Positions 1-13,195 are shown, counted from the stretch's first letter. The stretch: 64,000 nt of DNA from Buxus sempervirens (GCA_947561395.2 OX387193.1:34298255-34362254), one strand, 5' to 3'. Numbers and translations: made by a program. The notes: generated from the sequence alone by a model not told the origin.

Positions 1-744
1 ATGGTTCATGGAATATTGTTTACCGATTATTGAGTATTGTACCTCCCACCGGTGTAGAGCAGCCAGAAACCCTGAGTAGGCCTGGTTGTCAATGCAGAAA
101 CCCGGGGAGTAGGCCTGCATTGGATGACGCAGTCATTTCAATATCCGAAACCCTGAGTAGGCCGGATATACATTTGGAGGCGTGGGCATGGTTATGAGAA
201 GACTTTGTGTTATATGATATTGGTATATCTGGAATTATATCTTGAGATACGAAATTATGGTTAATTGCTATGTTGTTGTCAGTTAATCATTATTTTATCG
301 ATGGTTTCGGGATTGAAAACGGATTGTTATTGCTTGATTTACCTGATGGTTTTCCGCACTGATATGAATTGGATTATTGAAGTTTAGTTTGATTATTCGG
401 AATATGTGTGTTATCATCATTGTATATGGTTTATAACCGTGGCATGTTTTAGAACTGAAATAAATGTATTTGTGCATGCATGTGCTGCTCATTGGGATAT
501 TCGTATCTCATTCCGTATTGTTTTGTTTTGTTTTCAGCTGCTCCTGTAGAGGACGATACTTGCGGGTAGTTACTTGGTCATGTGAGTTTTATTTTAGTTT
601 GGGGAATATTTTAGCACACTCTGTTATATAGCTACTGTTGTATTCATGTTTTTCCTTCACTCTGATATTGCGATCTTGTGTTTTATAATAACCTCTGGAG
701 ACGAGTTACGGGTTTTTCATGTGACTCGGATCCGGGGCGTTACA
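1..744 (+). mobile_element. A1: 3' part of a family A LTR
   Basis: The sequence ends in the family A terminus GGGGCGTTACA at 744 and starts before the window. The following GTTGA (745-749) is the expected right TSD: the related D2 copy reads straight through this point (about 35890) without an insertion. It contains degenerate GAAACCCTGAGTAGGCC units (65-175), a GGATATTCGTATCTC near-hairpin around 496-512 and a T-rich stretch ending in CAG (519-537). The whole block is an almost perfect reverse complement of 52177-52920 (A11). It inserted into D1. No coding region. Confidence 0.85.
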
Positions 745-1369
745 GTTGATTTCACCAGTTCAAATACCTTCCAAATGACCTATAGAAGTAGAATATAAGG
801 ACCAAACCCAAGTTGCATGCGTTTTCAAGGGAACTAGGCATGAGTTGCCAAAATGGGTCAAGGAATGTAAAAAATTTCCAAAAGTGTGATTTTAGCCCAA
901 ATCTTACCACTAATTGTTTCTATTCCAATCCAACCTACGTGTAGGTGAGAATTACATGTCTAGTAAGCATTCCAAGTGGAAGTACCTCGAAATTCTGAAT
1001 ACCAAGGATGTTGGGTACGTGTTACCAAAGGAGGTCTTATCGAGGGTTTTTGTCCCAGATTCCTATAGAGGTAGAATAACTTGAATCCACCACTTAGATC
1101 CCCTTCCAATTAATCCTTAGAGATAGAAATCAAGAACTCAGACCCAGTTGTACAAGTATCAAAGAATCGAAGCATAGGTTTTCCAAATGAGTCCTGAAAA
1201 GTGGAATTCCAGGAAAAGCCAACCCTTTACCATTGATTACCAACGTGAGTACACCCCACCTGATAAGATGGGCTATGGCCTGGAGTTTGGCACAAGTCAT
1301 GAAAGGTAGAGAATTCCTGAAAACCGATCCTTTACCATTGTTTAGCCATGTAAGTACACCACCCATGAC

Positions 1370-1632
1370 ATGATGGGCTTCGGCCTAGTAATTGACACCT
1401 GACATGAAGGGCATTGGCCTATATCACATAGGCATGATATCAAGGGTTTTGGCCGTTACTTGTATTACGGAAGAAAAGGGCAGTGGCCCGTTGTGTTGAT
1501 ATTGAATGAAGGGCAGTGGTCCAATGACATTAAGTATTATTGACCGGAGGGCTTCGGCCCCACGTTTGACATGAATTGTATGGAAGTTAGTGGCCCAGAA
1601 CCGCATGAGATTTATTTAGGGCATTGGCCCAT
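1370..1632. repeat. Degenerate GGGC-TTGGCCC repeats in D1
   Basis: Short units such as GGGCTTCGGCCTAG, GGGCATTGGCC and GGGCAGTGGCCC recur every 30-60 bases. The same cluster is present but shorter in D2 (36420-36515) and begins in D3 (61088-61135), so it belongs to the LTR family. Units are self-complementary at GGCC. Confidence 0.65.
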
Positions 1633-1658
1633 ATGTTTAGCATTCTAAATATGTGCAG

Positions 1659-2216
1659 TTCACCTCAATTTGGGGGTAGTGAACTAATGTTCACCTCAAT
1701 TTGGGGGTAGTGAACTAGCTTCCTCTCAAGATGATTGTTGTTAAATAATATGTAATGTTCACCTCAATTGGGGGTAGTGAACTAATGTTCACTTTCTTCT
1801 CAAAGTGATATTAGCAAGTAATGTGTATAGTTCACCTCAATGGGGGGTAGTGAACTGGTTTCTTCTCAAAGTGATATTGGCAAGTAATGTGTATGGTTCA
1901 CCTCAATTGGGGGTAGTGAATTAGTGTTCACCTCAATTTGGGGGTAGTGGATTAGCTTCTTTATAAAAGTGAATATGGGTCGGTAATGTATGGTTCACCT
2001 CAATTGGGGGTAGTGAACTAGTGTTCACCTCAATTTGGGGGTAGTGGACTAGCTTCTTTATAAAAGTGAATATGGGTCGGTAATGTATGGTTCACTTCAA
2101 TTGGGGGTAGTGAACTAGTGTTCACCTCAATTTGGGGGTAGTGAACTAGTCCTGCTACAATAGTAAGTATGGAGTGTTAGACTGAACGGTTCACCCTGAC
2201 TGGGGGTATTGAACTA
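1659..2216. repeat. Tandem array of hairpin units (GTTCAC...GTGAAC), D1 copy
   Basis: Roughly 27-bp units open with GTTCACCTCAATT and close with GGGGGTAGTGAAC. They are often paired and then separated by 30-50 bp spacers containing AGCTTCTT and AAGTGATATTGG-like text. Each unit has inverted ends (GTTCAC/GTGAAC) and a near-palindromic core around CAATTG, so each could fold alone. The last unit is diverged (CCCTGACT core). Confidence 0.9.
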
Positions 2217-2862
2217 GCATCCCACGTACAAGCTTGGAAATCTGAGAGGTCATGTATAATGAACAAATGATATATGCTTATTATGAATAGCTGACCTGTA
2301 CACCTACGCACATGCATGCACTTGTTAAATGACACTATGTTGCTGTTGTTTTCGCAATATTTCAACTAGCCACATGTCATGGTTTTACCGAGAGATATTT
2401 GCATAAACTGTGTTTTCACCGAATCATGCATGTGTTGCTTACTGAGACAATCATCTAACAGTTGCTTCTCATCTTGTTTTTTAGATCCATCGTCGTCCGG
2501 TGTGAAGGACCGGGCTGGGGAATAGAGGCGAAGAGAAAGCCTTTGGGTGTTGAGAGGCAGATGCCTATAGGCCTTAGGTTTATTTCTTAATTGTACATGT
2601 ATAGATTATTTTGGATTGTACACCTTGTATTTTGAGAGGAGTGATGTAGTCACCGGTCATTTTGTAATCAAACTCGTGTCTTATCACATTTCTTTTATAT
2701 ATAGAAAACACTTTTGATATGCATAGCATGAATTGTCTTATCACTTGCACTTGTTAGGAAAAAGTTTTAATTCCTTCGTATTTTATCAAGTAGAATGGCC
2801 CACTTGCCACAGTCTGGGACGGTCGTGCCTTGGAGGGGCAGACTTGGTTCCGGGGCATGACA

Positions 2863-3964
2863 TATCAAATAAAGGAAAAAACAAATTAGTTGTAGCATGG
2901 AGTTAAGGCATCCCATAATCTATTTCTTTGAAGCATAATGACGCTGGTTAGCGTCCGCCTTGTAGGCAACAAAATTTGCCTTTGCCAAGGCATAGTATTT
3001 CTTCTTATCAATGGTTGCTAAGGCATGCCACATGTACTGGCTTCCTTGTTTAACTCCAATATCAAGACATAATATCATCAATGTCAACATATATGGATGG
3101 TAATTTTCCCATTTATAAATGTGAGATACCCATATGTACCTTACGCATATTTTTGGTTTGCCTTGTGTCTTTGTTATTTTCCTCCCATTGCTTTACATAT
3201 TTGTTCCTATGTTGAATGAGACATTAAAATCGATTGAGTCGAAAATTAAATACAAAAAAATTCCAATGTTGGATTGGTTGACATGTAATGATTGCTTACC
3301 TGAAATGAACCCATGCATTTTTCGGCTTCTTAGGCCGTGATGAACTACTTGGCTCTTCATCCCTACAATATCTCGCCTTTCCACTTCTCGTCATCTATAA
3401 GGAGCAAAATGCTGTGAAATTACATATTAAACCCCAAAATTGTGTTCCACAACTTCTTAAAAAATTGCTAAAATAATGAAAGTAGAAATGACGGCAAACC
3501 CAACGATTTCATCTACTACCAAGTTAGTCATTTGATAGATTTACTGCCATATGGATTATTTCTTTCCCTTCTACTTGATGAATAATAAACCTTCAATTAG
3601 AATATAAAAGAAATATAAAGCATAACCCATGAGAAGTGGGTACCAAAAATAAGGGGGACAAGAAAAAACAAGTAAAAAGGCTACATGCAAAGCACAACCA
3701 ACCCCCGGCTAAATCTAGTGATTTTTGATGTGATGTGGTGCCATAACATATCCAAACCACATATCCATTTGCCTTTCAAGAATTCTTGTTTACGTAGTTC
3801 ATCCAATCCATACATAGTATTTTGATCTAAGATTTCAATTCTTCAATGTTTCAGTAGTAGTGTTCCATGGAGCTAAGGTCCAAAATATGGAAGAAACAAG
3901 TGTTTCCACGACTCTAGCACATGGTCAATTCTGTTCCACTTGATCACTCTTTTATGGCCCAATA
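2863..3964. other. Unassigned interval between D1 and A2
   Basis: I cannot match this interval to any of the five LTR families. It follows the D1 terminus and precedes the family A start at 3965. It contains the HMG-box-like fragment on the minus strand. The part from 3400 to 3964 is AT-rich with no recognisable feature. It may be the oldest host sequence or an unrecognised transposon. Confidence 0.5.
2920..3394 (-). pseudogene. Tentative HMG-box-like gene fragment
   Basis: Read on the minus strand, an ATG at 3394 opens a 95-nt segment whose peptide ends in RPKKPKNAWVHF. It stops at a good splice donor (GTAAGC just below 3300). Further along, to a TAG at 2920-2922, is an open segment with WHALATIDKKKYYALAKA. 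The first resembles the start of an HMG box (PKKPxxAxxxF). The second resembles its third helix region (WkaLs..eKkpYe.lAka.k..Y). The exon join and splice acceptor are not resolved and no full domain is continuous. Probably a broken or captured fragment. The match is by eye, so it could be chance. Confidence 0.35.
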
Positions 3965-4234
3965 TGTAAAACCCCGACCCAGATTATATCTTAATTATTA
4001 AGATTAATTACCTGAAGTGTGATTATTTGACTAATTAAGTACTTGTGTTATGAAGATGAGGTAGATGTGGATTATTCTTGAGGATTTAGGGAAATCAAAT
4101 TGAACTTTATGAAGGTTATTATGGTAAGTTTAGTTAGTATTATGTCTTAATTACAATTGGCTAAGGTATTTTTCAATTAGCTCTAGTGAATTGGAAATCA
4201 AATTCTGAAAAATTAGAGTTAAGTGTACCACAAA

Positions 4235-4483
4235 ATATCTCCCAAGTATACTTAAAGTACCTTCCAAGTGTACCCAGATTTCCATCCAAGTGTACCTAAG
4301 GTACCTTTCACATGTACCTCAAGTAACTCCTAAGAGTACCTAAAAAACCTTCTAAGAGTACCCAAGGTACCTCTCAAATATACCTAAAGTATCCCCTAAG
4401 AACACCTAAAGTAACTCTTAAGTATACCCAAGGTACCCTCCCAAATACCACTAAAGTACCTCTTGTATTGCCCAATGTACCCC
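4235..4483. repeat. GGTACC-type tandem array, segment 1
   Basis: About 20-22-bp units of the form (A/C)CTAAGGTACC-CC...AAGTAT. Many carry GGTACC or AAGTACC. It is cut by A3, which is inserted at 4484, and resumes at 7550. Confidence 0.85.
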
Positions 4484-7400
4484 TGTAACGCCCCGGAACC
4501 GGGTTACGTAATGAAACCGTAACTCTTTCCCGAGGAGTTAACTATTCTATACAGGATCGCTATATCAGAGTAAGGAAAACATAAAATGGCAAAAACATAA
4601 TCAAAGTCAACTAAAATTTTCCCCAACTCACCTGAACCAAGCATATACCCACCTGTATCGACCTCTCTGAAATCTAAAAACAAAACAAAACAGTGAGATA
4701 CGACTATCTCAGCAAGTAGCAATGCATGCACAAAATATAGTTATAACAGTACTAAACATGCACGATTAAACCATACTCGACGATCAACCACGGGTAATTC
4801 GTCTAATCTTGGAAATACATCGTCAATCACATTCGGAAATCTTATGTATTGGGACTCGTGAAGTTTGTCTATTTTGTGTGGCTAAGCACTGGAGTTCCAG
4901 ACAATCCAGTCTAACACTGCAACAGCTCGAACATCCAATATCGTCGCCCTCATGGCGGAATTACTCAAGTGACCTCACCATCATGGTGGAAACGGAGTTG
5001 CTGCAGCGCTTCCCTCATGGAAGGCCTCTCCATCATGGAGGAAACGCATGAAGGAACTCCAAACTTAAATCCAAAGAAAACATACAAATTCCACCTACAA
5101 TTAGACTGTGGATCCACACTAAGTCTCGCCTTTAATACTTTGGCAAAAGTTATCATTTACTGTGTAAATTTTTCTTAAAACATGCTTATAGTAAGAGAAG
5201 CCAATTTATAGTTAAGAATACCAATCTCAGTTTCAAGTAAACAATAAAGCTATCCAACAGCAGAAATTTATAGCAACAGGTATCAACAGTGAAAACACTT
5301 ACATTTTTGTCAAGATGGTAACTCATGAACAACCTCTGGAAGTACTTATAATTTCATCAAGCGAAAATAAATGAGCACATGGAGAAATCCATAATCACAA
5401 ACATTTCAGATTGTAATAAAAAAAATTTCATGCTCAATGCAAGGTTAAATCAGTTCCATACATTCCCAAATGGCCATTCCTCTTAGAAAAAAAAAATTCA
5501 ATTTCTGCTACTACCTTTACTAATTAAGACCAAGACCACTTATGCCTTATTGCCAATACTACTTCCTATAGGTTACTATCAATGCTGGCATCCCATCTAA
5601 AAACAAGTTAAATTCTGCTCTAGCATTCTTCCATTATTTAATCCTCTTTGCACAGAATTCAGATTTGCAATCTTCTTCTAATTGACTTTAACATATATAT
5701 TACTCCATAGATTTTTATTGTCAAATTTTTGTCTCCATAAATTACTAACAATTCTGGAATTCACCATTTAATCTCTGAGTAACTCAGATGTAGCTATAAA
5801 GTATAATTGACACAAGGTTAAGATTATAAAAGTCTTCAATATCTGCTGTAGAAAAGTTTAACAAGCCTTTAATAACATGACTCTCAATAAAAAACTCTTA
5901 ATCCACATTAGTAATCTGATATACATATAAATCTAAAAACTCCAGATGCTAAATAGAACTTAAATAAAGCTAATTGAATATATTTAAGAACCTGAAAATG
6001 TAACTATACATTTTCACCAAAACATCCGCACCATACACCTAAATTGGTGTTGGGCGTCGACCTTGGCACCAGGTTAGCCCACCCAAGAAAAATAACTAGT
6101 GCTGACCTCCCAAGAGGTCAGCCGCACTCAGCACACCTTGGTGCCAGGTCTATTTTTTTCTCTTCAACTTGCGGCAAGTGCTACTTCATCATGACTGAAT
6201 CAAATCCAATCATTCAAGACACTTCTAGCACTTCACTTAGGATCTAAATGACCCATAAAATCACAATTGAATTTAATCTAAATAGCTCTAACATATATCA
6301 AAGATCAAACGAACAAAACCTGAACATAACATGTAATTTTGGTATAACACAATTTGGGCCCTTTATATGATCTTAAAAACCAAGAAAACATGTTGTTTTT
6401 GAAGGTGCTACTTGCCTTATATTGCTGGAATTCAACTTCACCCAAATCAGCAATGAGGATCAGATGTTCTCCACGCCCAAAGCTTCCCAACGGCTGCTGC
6501 AATTTTGCATAAAATTTTCAGAATTCAGATCTGATCCACTGGTCCAATTCTCTACTAAAACTTTGTTGGAAAATAACTTAGACTAAACTAAATCAAACAT
6601 TGAGATCAGCTTACCTGATCTGGACTGAAAATTGGACAAGAATATGAGTAACCAGATCAGATGCCCTCCCTTCATGAACTAAGCTCCCTTCACAAAACCT
6701 TAATTCTTCAGATTTGTTTTGACTCACCCCAATCTCTGCTGTTCCAGTTTTCTCCAGCAACAAAAGGGAACTTCAAAAGCCCCTTTCCAACAACAATTTG
6801 GAAGTTCAAGAACCAACTTCTCCAGCCCAATAGCACCCTCACGTCCAGTTCTCCTTTTCCCTCTCATCTCCTCCTTTCTCCCTTGGTTGGACACCCTTAC
6901 CCCTTTCTTCTTCTTCCTTCCTTTTCTTCTCCCTTGTTCTGGATGTTCTCCCCTCTCTCTTGGCTCTCCTTTGATTGCCAAGCAAACCGACATGACTCCT
7001 AGACTTCCTAAGCACCCCTTGGAATTCCCATGCACCTCTTGGAAATTCTAGCTCTCTCTCTCATTGGACAACCTCTCATGTGCTCAACTTTTCAGCTCCT
7101 TCTTTATGTTCCCCTATTGTGCTCTTCACCAAATTCCCTACACTAAATTTGCCACTCATCTATATATATAGCATCACCACTCAATAATTTCTATTAAAAT
7201 TCCCATTTAATATTTCTTGCCCATTGAAATTATAATATACCCTCACTTAATTGAACCTAATACAATTTACCTTAATAATTTATTAAATTATTACTATACG
7301 ATATAATTACCACTTACCCAAATTTTCATAATCTCTGAATTGATGAAATTCCCAAATTGCACTTGCGACACTCCAACAATAATTTCCAGCAATTTCTCAT

Positions 7401-7549
7401 ATCTATTTATTTATAATTATCCAATCCGATTCGACCAAGAGTCCCATGTTTACCTCTTTGATCTCCTTCCTTTATGAAATTTTTTATTTGCCTTAAATCA
7501 ATTACCAAACAAATAATTTTTAATTTCATTAAAAATTTGGGATTTTACA
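4484..7549 (-). mobile_element. A3: solo LTR, family A, minus
   Basis: The plus strand begins TGTAACGCCCCGG and ends TTGGGATTTTACA, the reverse of family A. The flanks are ACCCC (4479-4483) and ACCTC (7550-7554), a 5-bp TSD with one mismatch. A GAGATACGACTATCTC hairpin lies at about 4696. A polypyrimidine stretch around 6830-6960 corresponds to the purine-rich leader of plus copies. A motif island sits at 6030-6150. Length about 3.07 kb. Open frames in the CT-rich stretch (6661-7051) are low-complexity and not genes. Confidence 0.88.
6030..6150. repeat. Inverted-repeat island in A3
   Basis: It contains perfect 9-bp arms GCTGACCTC and GAGGTCAGC around CCAA (6101-6122). These are flanked by CTTGGCACCAGG and CTTGGTGCCAGG, which are partly self-complementary. 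CpG-rich against an AT-rich surround. Confidence 0.75.
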
Positions 7550-8215
7550 ACCTCCATTGTATACCCAAAGTACATCCAAGTATTACCCAAGGTACCACCC
7601 AAGTATGCCTAGGGTACACCCATGCATTACCTAAAGTACACTCAAGGTATCACCAAAGTATACCTAAAGTACACCCATGTATTACCCAAGGTACCACCTA
7701 AGTGTTACTTAAAGTACCTCCCAATTATACCTAAGGTACCCCACTTGTATCCCTAAGGTACCCCTTATGTTTGCCTAGGGTACCCCTCTAATTTACCTAA
7801 GGTACCCTATGTGTTTGCCTAAGGTACCCCTTGTATTACCTAAAGGTATCCCTTTGTTTTACCTAAGGTACCCCACATGAATACCTAAAGTACCCCATTG
7901 TTTTGCCTAAGGTACCCCATTTGAATACCTAAAGTACCCCCTAATTATACCTAAGGTACCCTCTTATATTGCCTAAGGTACCTCACTCATATTGCCTAAG
8001 GTACCCCTTTGTTTTACCTAAGGTACCCCACATGAATACCTAAAGTACTCCACTGTTTTACCTAAAGTACCCTCTTGATTTACCTAAGGTACCCCCATGT
8101 GTTTGCTTAAGGTACCACTTTATTTTAACTAAGATACCCCTTATTTTACTTAAAGTACCCCCTTGTTTTACCTAAGGTACACCCCCTTATATAGCTAAGG
8201 TACCAAATCAGACAA
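7550..8215. repeat. GGTACC-type tandem array, segment 2
   Basis: This is the longest uninterrupted segment: about thirty units of roughly 20-22 bp with consensus CCTAAGGTACCCC followed by a variable T-rich 8-9 bp (TTGTTTTA, CATGAATA, TTGTATTG). Higher-order repetition of adjacent variants is visible around 7850-8050. It continues across the CACTA-like insertion at 10820. Confidence 0.9.
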
Positions 8216-8620
8216 AACCATGGAATTGGAAGTTCTTAAGTAAAAATAAAAACCTCAAAATGCACTTGAACAGGGGACAGAAACAACATCATGTGAAAAA
8301 GTGTATTGCATTGAAGACAAGCTGAATTCTTTCTACCTTGTGGATGATGAGATATTGCTAGAATACTAAAGGAGCTAATACTCTGCAAATTCTTTAAAAA
8401 GCAGCATGGTGATAAGTTTTCCTTTATAGTGACACTATGCTTTAGATTTGCAAATGACCCTAGCATTTCTGTGTAAATTTTTTCATGGCTGCTAAAAATT
8501 TGTCCCTGTGGTTTTGTAAATGTTTCTCAATGGTATGACAGGTTGACATCAGTAACCTTTTATCTGTTGAGCATATCAGTGTCTGGAATCTTTGCATTTT
8601 ATATTAGCTATAGCTAGTTG

Positions 8621-8623
<3 letters not shown>

Positions 8624-8668
<45 letters not shown>

Positions 8669-8669
8669 G
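8624..8669. repeat. (CT)n(CA)n compound microsatellite
   Basis: About 14 CT units followed directly by about 8 CA units, inside the CACTA-like element. Confidence 0.95.
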
Positions 8670-9929
8670 CACTTATACACCCACATCGTGCACCAACACA
8701 CACAAACATATATAATATAACCTGTTGGATTCAACCGGAACCTAACCTGTCACAATAGTTGGAGAATATGTTGGAATATGAACCTGGCTTGGTTTTTAAA
8801 GCACAAATTAAAATCGAGTGGTTTACTATTTTGTTTTGTTTACACCAGATTTCCAGCTTCTTTGCTAACACCAAAAATTCTTCATACGGGTTGACTTAGA
8901 GGTAGGCTACTTCTTGCTATTGGTTTATCTCTTCTTTCTTTTATTTTATTTTATTATGTCACTTATGGGCAACAAACTGGTGTTATATTTGAGCTCTTGC
9001 TTTTCTTCTAGTGCAGAAAAGGAAAAGTAACGGTTTGCAGTGCCTTATATTGCATATTTGGGTTTGCTTACCAGGTAATGTTTTGGTTATCTTGTTTATA
9101 TTACACTAACATTTTCTTACCAGTTGGGCACATATTATAGGAAATTATCATTAATAAAAAGCTGATGCTGGATACTACCTTGGTCTGATTATCTCAACTC
9201 CAAAGCTTTCTATTAGGCACAGAAGAGTAGATATGTGCTGAACCTTGTTGGAAGAGGCCTTCACAGAAGAGATCAGACATAATCTCTGCAGTAGCACCCC
9301 CTATTTTCTATTTTGAAAATTATTTGGAAAGGCCTTCACAGAAATAAAAAGAGAATCCTACCATACCCATGTAGCAGATCTGACTATCTGCCTCTCAGAA
9401 TATCAAATGTTAAAAACAACAGTTCTTAATGTCTAATCAATAACTGTTGAACAGTTCTTAATGTATTCAATCACTTTTAAATTTTTTTTTATATTTTTTT
9501 ATTTTAACTCTTATTGTCTTTTCTGCTTATTTATGTCAACATGTTTATCTCAGTTTATCATCATATGATTAAATTATTTGCCCCATTTGATTTCATTTAT
9601 TATATCATGGAATATTCAATGACTTATCTTGTAGAAGTGTCCTTTTAGCTTGCGTGCATTCCCTAGACATATAAATGGTAGAAGTGCCTCTTAGCTTTAA
9701 GCCATTTGGCTCTAATTCTTTGTGCTACATTCAAATTGCTATCCCCTTTATGTTTAATTGATTTCAAATAGAAAAGTGGCTACTTTTGAAAATCACTTGG
9801 TCCTCATGTGTGATAATCTTAAGGTTTTGCTACTTCACAATCACAATTATAGTCTTCAATTTGCTCTCCTTCTGGTTTAAAATGATTCGCTTCCCCAGTT
9901 GCGTATTGTCTGGATATTTTGATTTTCAG

Positions 9930-10250
<321 letters not shown>

Positions 10251-10465
10251 TGAGCAGGTTTTCTACTTAAGTTTTGAAAATTTCAGATATTTTCAATTTT
10301 GATGGTGAATGGCAAATAGTTGAAGCATAAAGTATTTTGTGGTTGTTGGGAATTGATATTACTAAGTAAATTTGGTTTTTAGCATGGGAAATTAAATGTG
10401 GGGGGTTGGGGTGAATTGGTAAATTAATTGGGGGGTGGGTAGGTGGGGTAAATTAAATTGAGAGA

Positions 10466-10483
10466 GGGGGGGGGGGGGGGGGG
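10466..10483. repeat. Homopolymer run of 18 G
   Basis: A single G18 run inside a G-rich, T-containing stretch (10400-10500) of the CACTA-like element. It may be length-variable or an assembly-sensitive site. Confidence 0.95.
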
Positions 10484-10529
10484 TAGGGGTTGGGTGGGTA
10501 ATTAAATTTTTTTTTAAATTAATATACTT

Positions 10530-10819
10530 TTAGCGGCATTTGGTGGTTGCCGCTAAAGCCTTCAAGTGTTGATAAACTTTATTACGACAATTAAAAAAAA
10601 TGCCGTAATAGCTTATATTTTTACGGCATTTTTAAATGCCGTAAAAAGTCACTTTATAGCGGCATATTTCAAAGTGTCGTTATAAGTTGTCGCTATAACA
10701 TAATGCAACACCACTTAAAACGGCACTTTATCAAAATGCCGTTTTATGTTATAACGGCATTTTTCTTTATTATAAGGGCATTTTTGAAGTGCCGTAATAA
10801 AGAGACTTTTTTTGTAGTG
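10530..10819. repeat. CACTA subterminal repeats
   Basis: Repeated ACGGCATTTT, its complement AAATGCCGT, and AGCGGCAT variants alternate in both orientations right up to the GTAGTG terminus. In CACTA elements such repeats bind the transposase. Confidence 0.75.
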
Positions 10820-11362
10820 TATAACTAAAGTACCTCCAATATACCTAAGGTACACCCCTTATATTACCTAGGGTACACCCTCCTTGTATTACTTAAATGA
10901 ACCCCTTCATATAACTAAGGTACACCCCTTCTATAGCTAGGTACCCTTCCTCAATATAACTAAGGTACACCCCCTAAGCTTATCTCAAGTTTATCCCTTA
11001 GAATGACAAAGGTAAATTCCTTGAAACATCAAGGTACCTTCTCAAATAACTAAAGTAAGTACCCCTCATATAACTAAGGTATTCCTTGTGTTAACTGAGG
11101 TACACCTCCCAAGTATCTCTAAAATATGCCTCTTGAAGTGGCTAAGGCAAACCCCTTGAAACACCAAGGTACCCCTACTTAACACTAAGGTACCCCTATT
11201 TAATACCAAGGTACCCCCTCGAATAACACTAAGGTACCCCCAATCATCCCTAAGGTATACCCCTTGAAATAGTTAAAGAAAAACCCTTGAACCACCAAGG
11301 TACCCCTATTTAATACCAAGGTACCCCCTCAAATAACACTAAGGTACCCCCTGGTATGCCTT
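10820..11362. repeat. GGTACC-type tandem array, segment 3
   Basis: Array units resume directly after the CACTA terminus. The units here are more diverged, with AACACTAAGGTACCCCC and TTGAAACACCAAGGTACC variants. The array fades into single-copy LTR sequence near 11362. Confidence 0.88.
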
Positions 11363-11435
11363 AGGGACACCCTAGGGTTTTAGTTGAATAAAAGCTTTGT
11401 TTAGGGGCAGATTTGAAAGACCAAGAACTTGGGCA

Positions 11436-11443
11436 TATAAAAG
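11436..11443 (+). promoter_or_regulatory. TATA box of A2
   Basis: TATAAAAG sits about 70 bp after the array and is followed within 30 bp by a region leading to the purine-rich leader. The same arrangement occurs in A4, A5, A8 and A9, so it is the likely LTR promoter. Confidence 0.6.
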
Positions 11444-11994
11444 GATGCCCTAATTTCAATTCTAAGTATTTTTTAGAACACTCCCTCTTGTCTTGGACGT
11501 ATAGAACAAGAGAGAAAGTTGTTGAAGCTTGCTTGAAAGTTTCAAGAGGAAGGAGAAGAAGGAGAAGGAGAGCTTGAAAAGGAGTTGTTCATCTCCATTA
11601 CTAAGTAAGTAGTAAACCTCTCAAAACAAAATGTATTCCAAAATTTGTATTCTCTCTCTAGGGTTTGGTTTATTTGATGAGATGATCTTGCATGATGATT
11701 TTACTTCAAAAATTCGTAGGGTTTGGGTTGTAAGATAATCTTCTTTAGTTTTCTATTGATTTGCCATGGATTTCCAATCTCTATTGATCACATTTCAAAT
11801 TTGGGTTTGAGTTTTGTGTTTGAATGAGGTTTCATGTATTAGATTTGTGTTCTTATGGATTTGGGATGGATTCCAGTCTTAGGAAGTGTTTTTAAGTATG
11901 TTGGGATGATTTATGATCATCCTATTTGGTTTTGGAAAGGTTAGGAATGAGTTGCATGAGTTTGGTGTTGAAAATAGCCAAAAATAATTGAAAA

Positions 11995-12265
11995 CCCGAG
12001 TTGGCGATTAATCCTGAAAATTGGCGATTAATCCAGAGCCAAGACCCCCAAAAATCAGTTCTATTAAAGCTAATCGTGAATCAGGATTAATTGCCCAGGG
12101 CTAATTGTGACCTTAACGCGCGAATGTTGACCTTAACGCGTGCGCATTGGCCCTGACTTTCACCTGAACGCGCGAACCTTAGCTTCAATGCCCGAACGTC
12201 CACCTTGTTCTAAACTTAATGCCCGAACGTCCCCAAGACCTTATAGTGAATGCCCGAACGTTAAG
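11995..12265. repeat. CpG motif island in A2
   Basis: Two copies of GGCGATTAATCC and an inverted form (GATTAATTGCCC) are followed by ACGCGCGAA and by repeated TGCCCGAACGT (three copies). CpG density is far above the flanking DNA. Confidence 0.7.
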
Positions 12266-12360
12266 CCTTTGTTTTTTTGAGAGTTCTTCACCCCTTTTCT
12301 TCTCCTGCCTCTATAGCAGAAGGAGAAGATTGCTTTATAGTCTCCTCAGTAAGGCCCTAA

Positions 12361-12500
12361 CATTATAGATTAAGCACTTGACTCCACCATTTTCATGGAA
12401 GTTTACCATGTTCTATTTAGCATAAATAATTGCAAGAAATTTATAGTTCAGACAAATTGCACCCAATCATTCAACATACATGCACATTCAGCTCACTATG
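12361..12500 (+). mobile_element. Possible LINE sequence upstream of C1 (weak)
   Basis: This abuts the left TSD (CTATG, 12496-12500) of C1. Joined in thought to 19603 onward, the short peptide before the junction stays open into the LINE zinc-binding segment. The assignment of the rest rests only on position. Confidence 0.3.
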
Positions 12501-13195
12501 AGTAGAGCTGTAAATCTAGTCCGGACCGCCCAAAGCCTGCCCAACCCAACCTGAAGAAGAGCCTGAAGTGAGCATTGGTTTGCGTTTGGGTTGGGTTTCA
12601 TTTCGAGCCCAAAGTTGAGTTTGGGTTGGGCATGGGTTCAAACTATACAACCTGAAAAGCCCAAAGTTAATGTTGACTTTATGTACACACTCTCATATAG
12701 ATATATGTATAAAACTCTACCAAATATATATATAAGTGAATATTTATTTGTATATATATGTATCATTGTTTTCTTTTCCTTTTATATTGTCATTGTATTT
12801 ATGCAATCAACTATTAAACATAAATTATTAACATGTGATAATAAGTTTATGAATTTTTGTCAAATAAATAATTTTATACTCATATACATATACATATACA
12901 TATATGTTACAATGAATGTGATATTTGGGAGCACATACTCTACAAGAAAGATTGTGCAAAACTACAAATATAGTGAGCTAGTATTATATTTTAAAATTAT
13001 TAAAGAAATAAATTAACTAAGTGTGTTTTCCCAAATTCAAGGGACAAATCAAGAGGAATTTGTTATATTTGCATTTATAACAAACAAACATAAAAGCATT
13101 TTGATAGACGAATTAATGAATGATATTCCAACATTTTGTAATTATAACAAAAATTGTAAAAAAATTCAAAATCTTACATTTTGTTTGGGCCAACC

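Larger units (their letters stand above)
745..2862 (+). mobile_element. D1: 3' part of a family D LTR
   Basis: It is collinear with D2 from about 35890 to 38046 and ends in GGGGCATGACA at 2862. Its 5' part lies beyond the window start because A1 is inserted at 745. It contains GGGC..TTGGCCC-type short repeats and a hairpin-unit tandem array. No open frame of interest. Confidence 0.8.

Noticed and set aside
6661..7051. Open frames on both strands of about 110 codons
   Set aside because: A CT-rich stretch gives Ser/Pro/Phe-rich frames on one strand and Arg/Lys/Glu-rich on the other; this is the LTR leader of A3 in reverse.
8216..8466. Minus-strand 76-codon frame near the left edge of the CACTA-like element
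   Set aside because: No recognisable motif and no splice context; not distinguishable from chance.
12591..13016. 141-codon open frame
   Set aside because: It runs through the AT-rich microsatellite of the hAT-type element, with a Tyr/Ile-rich chance translation and no transposase motif.
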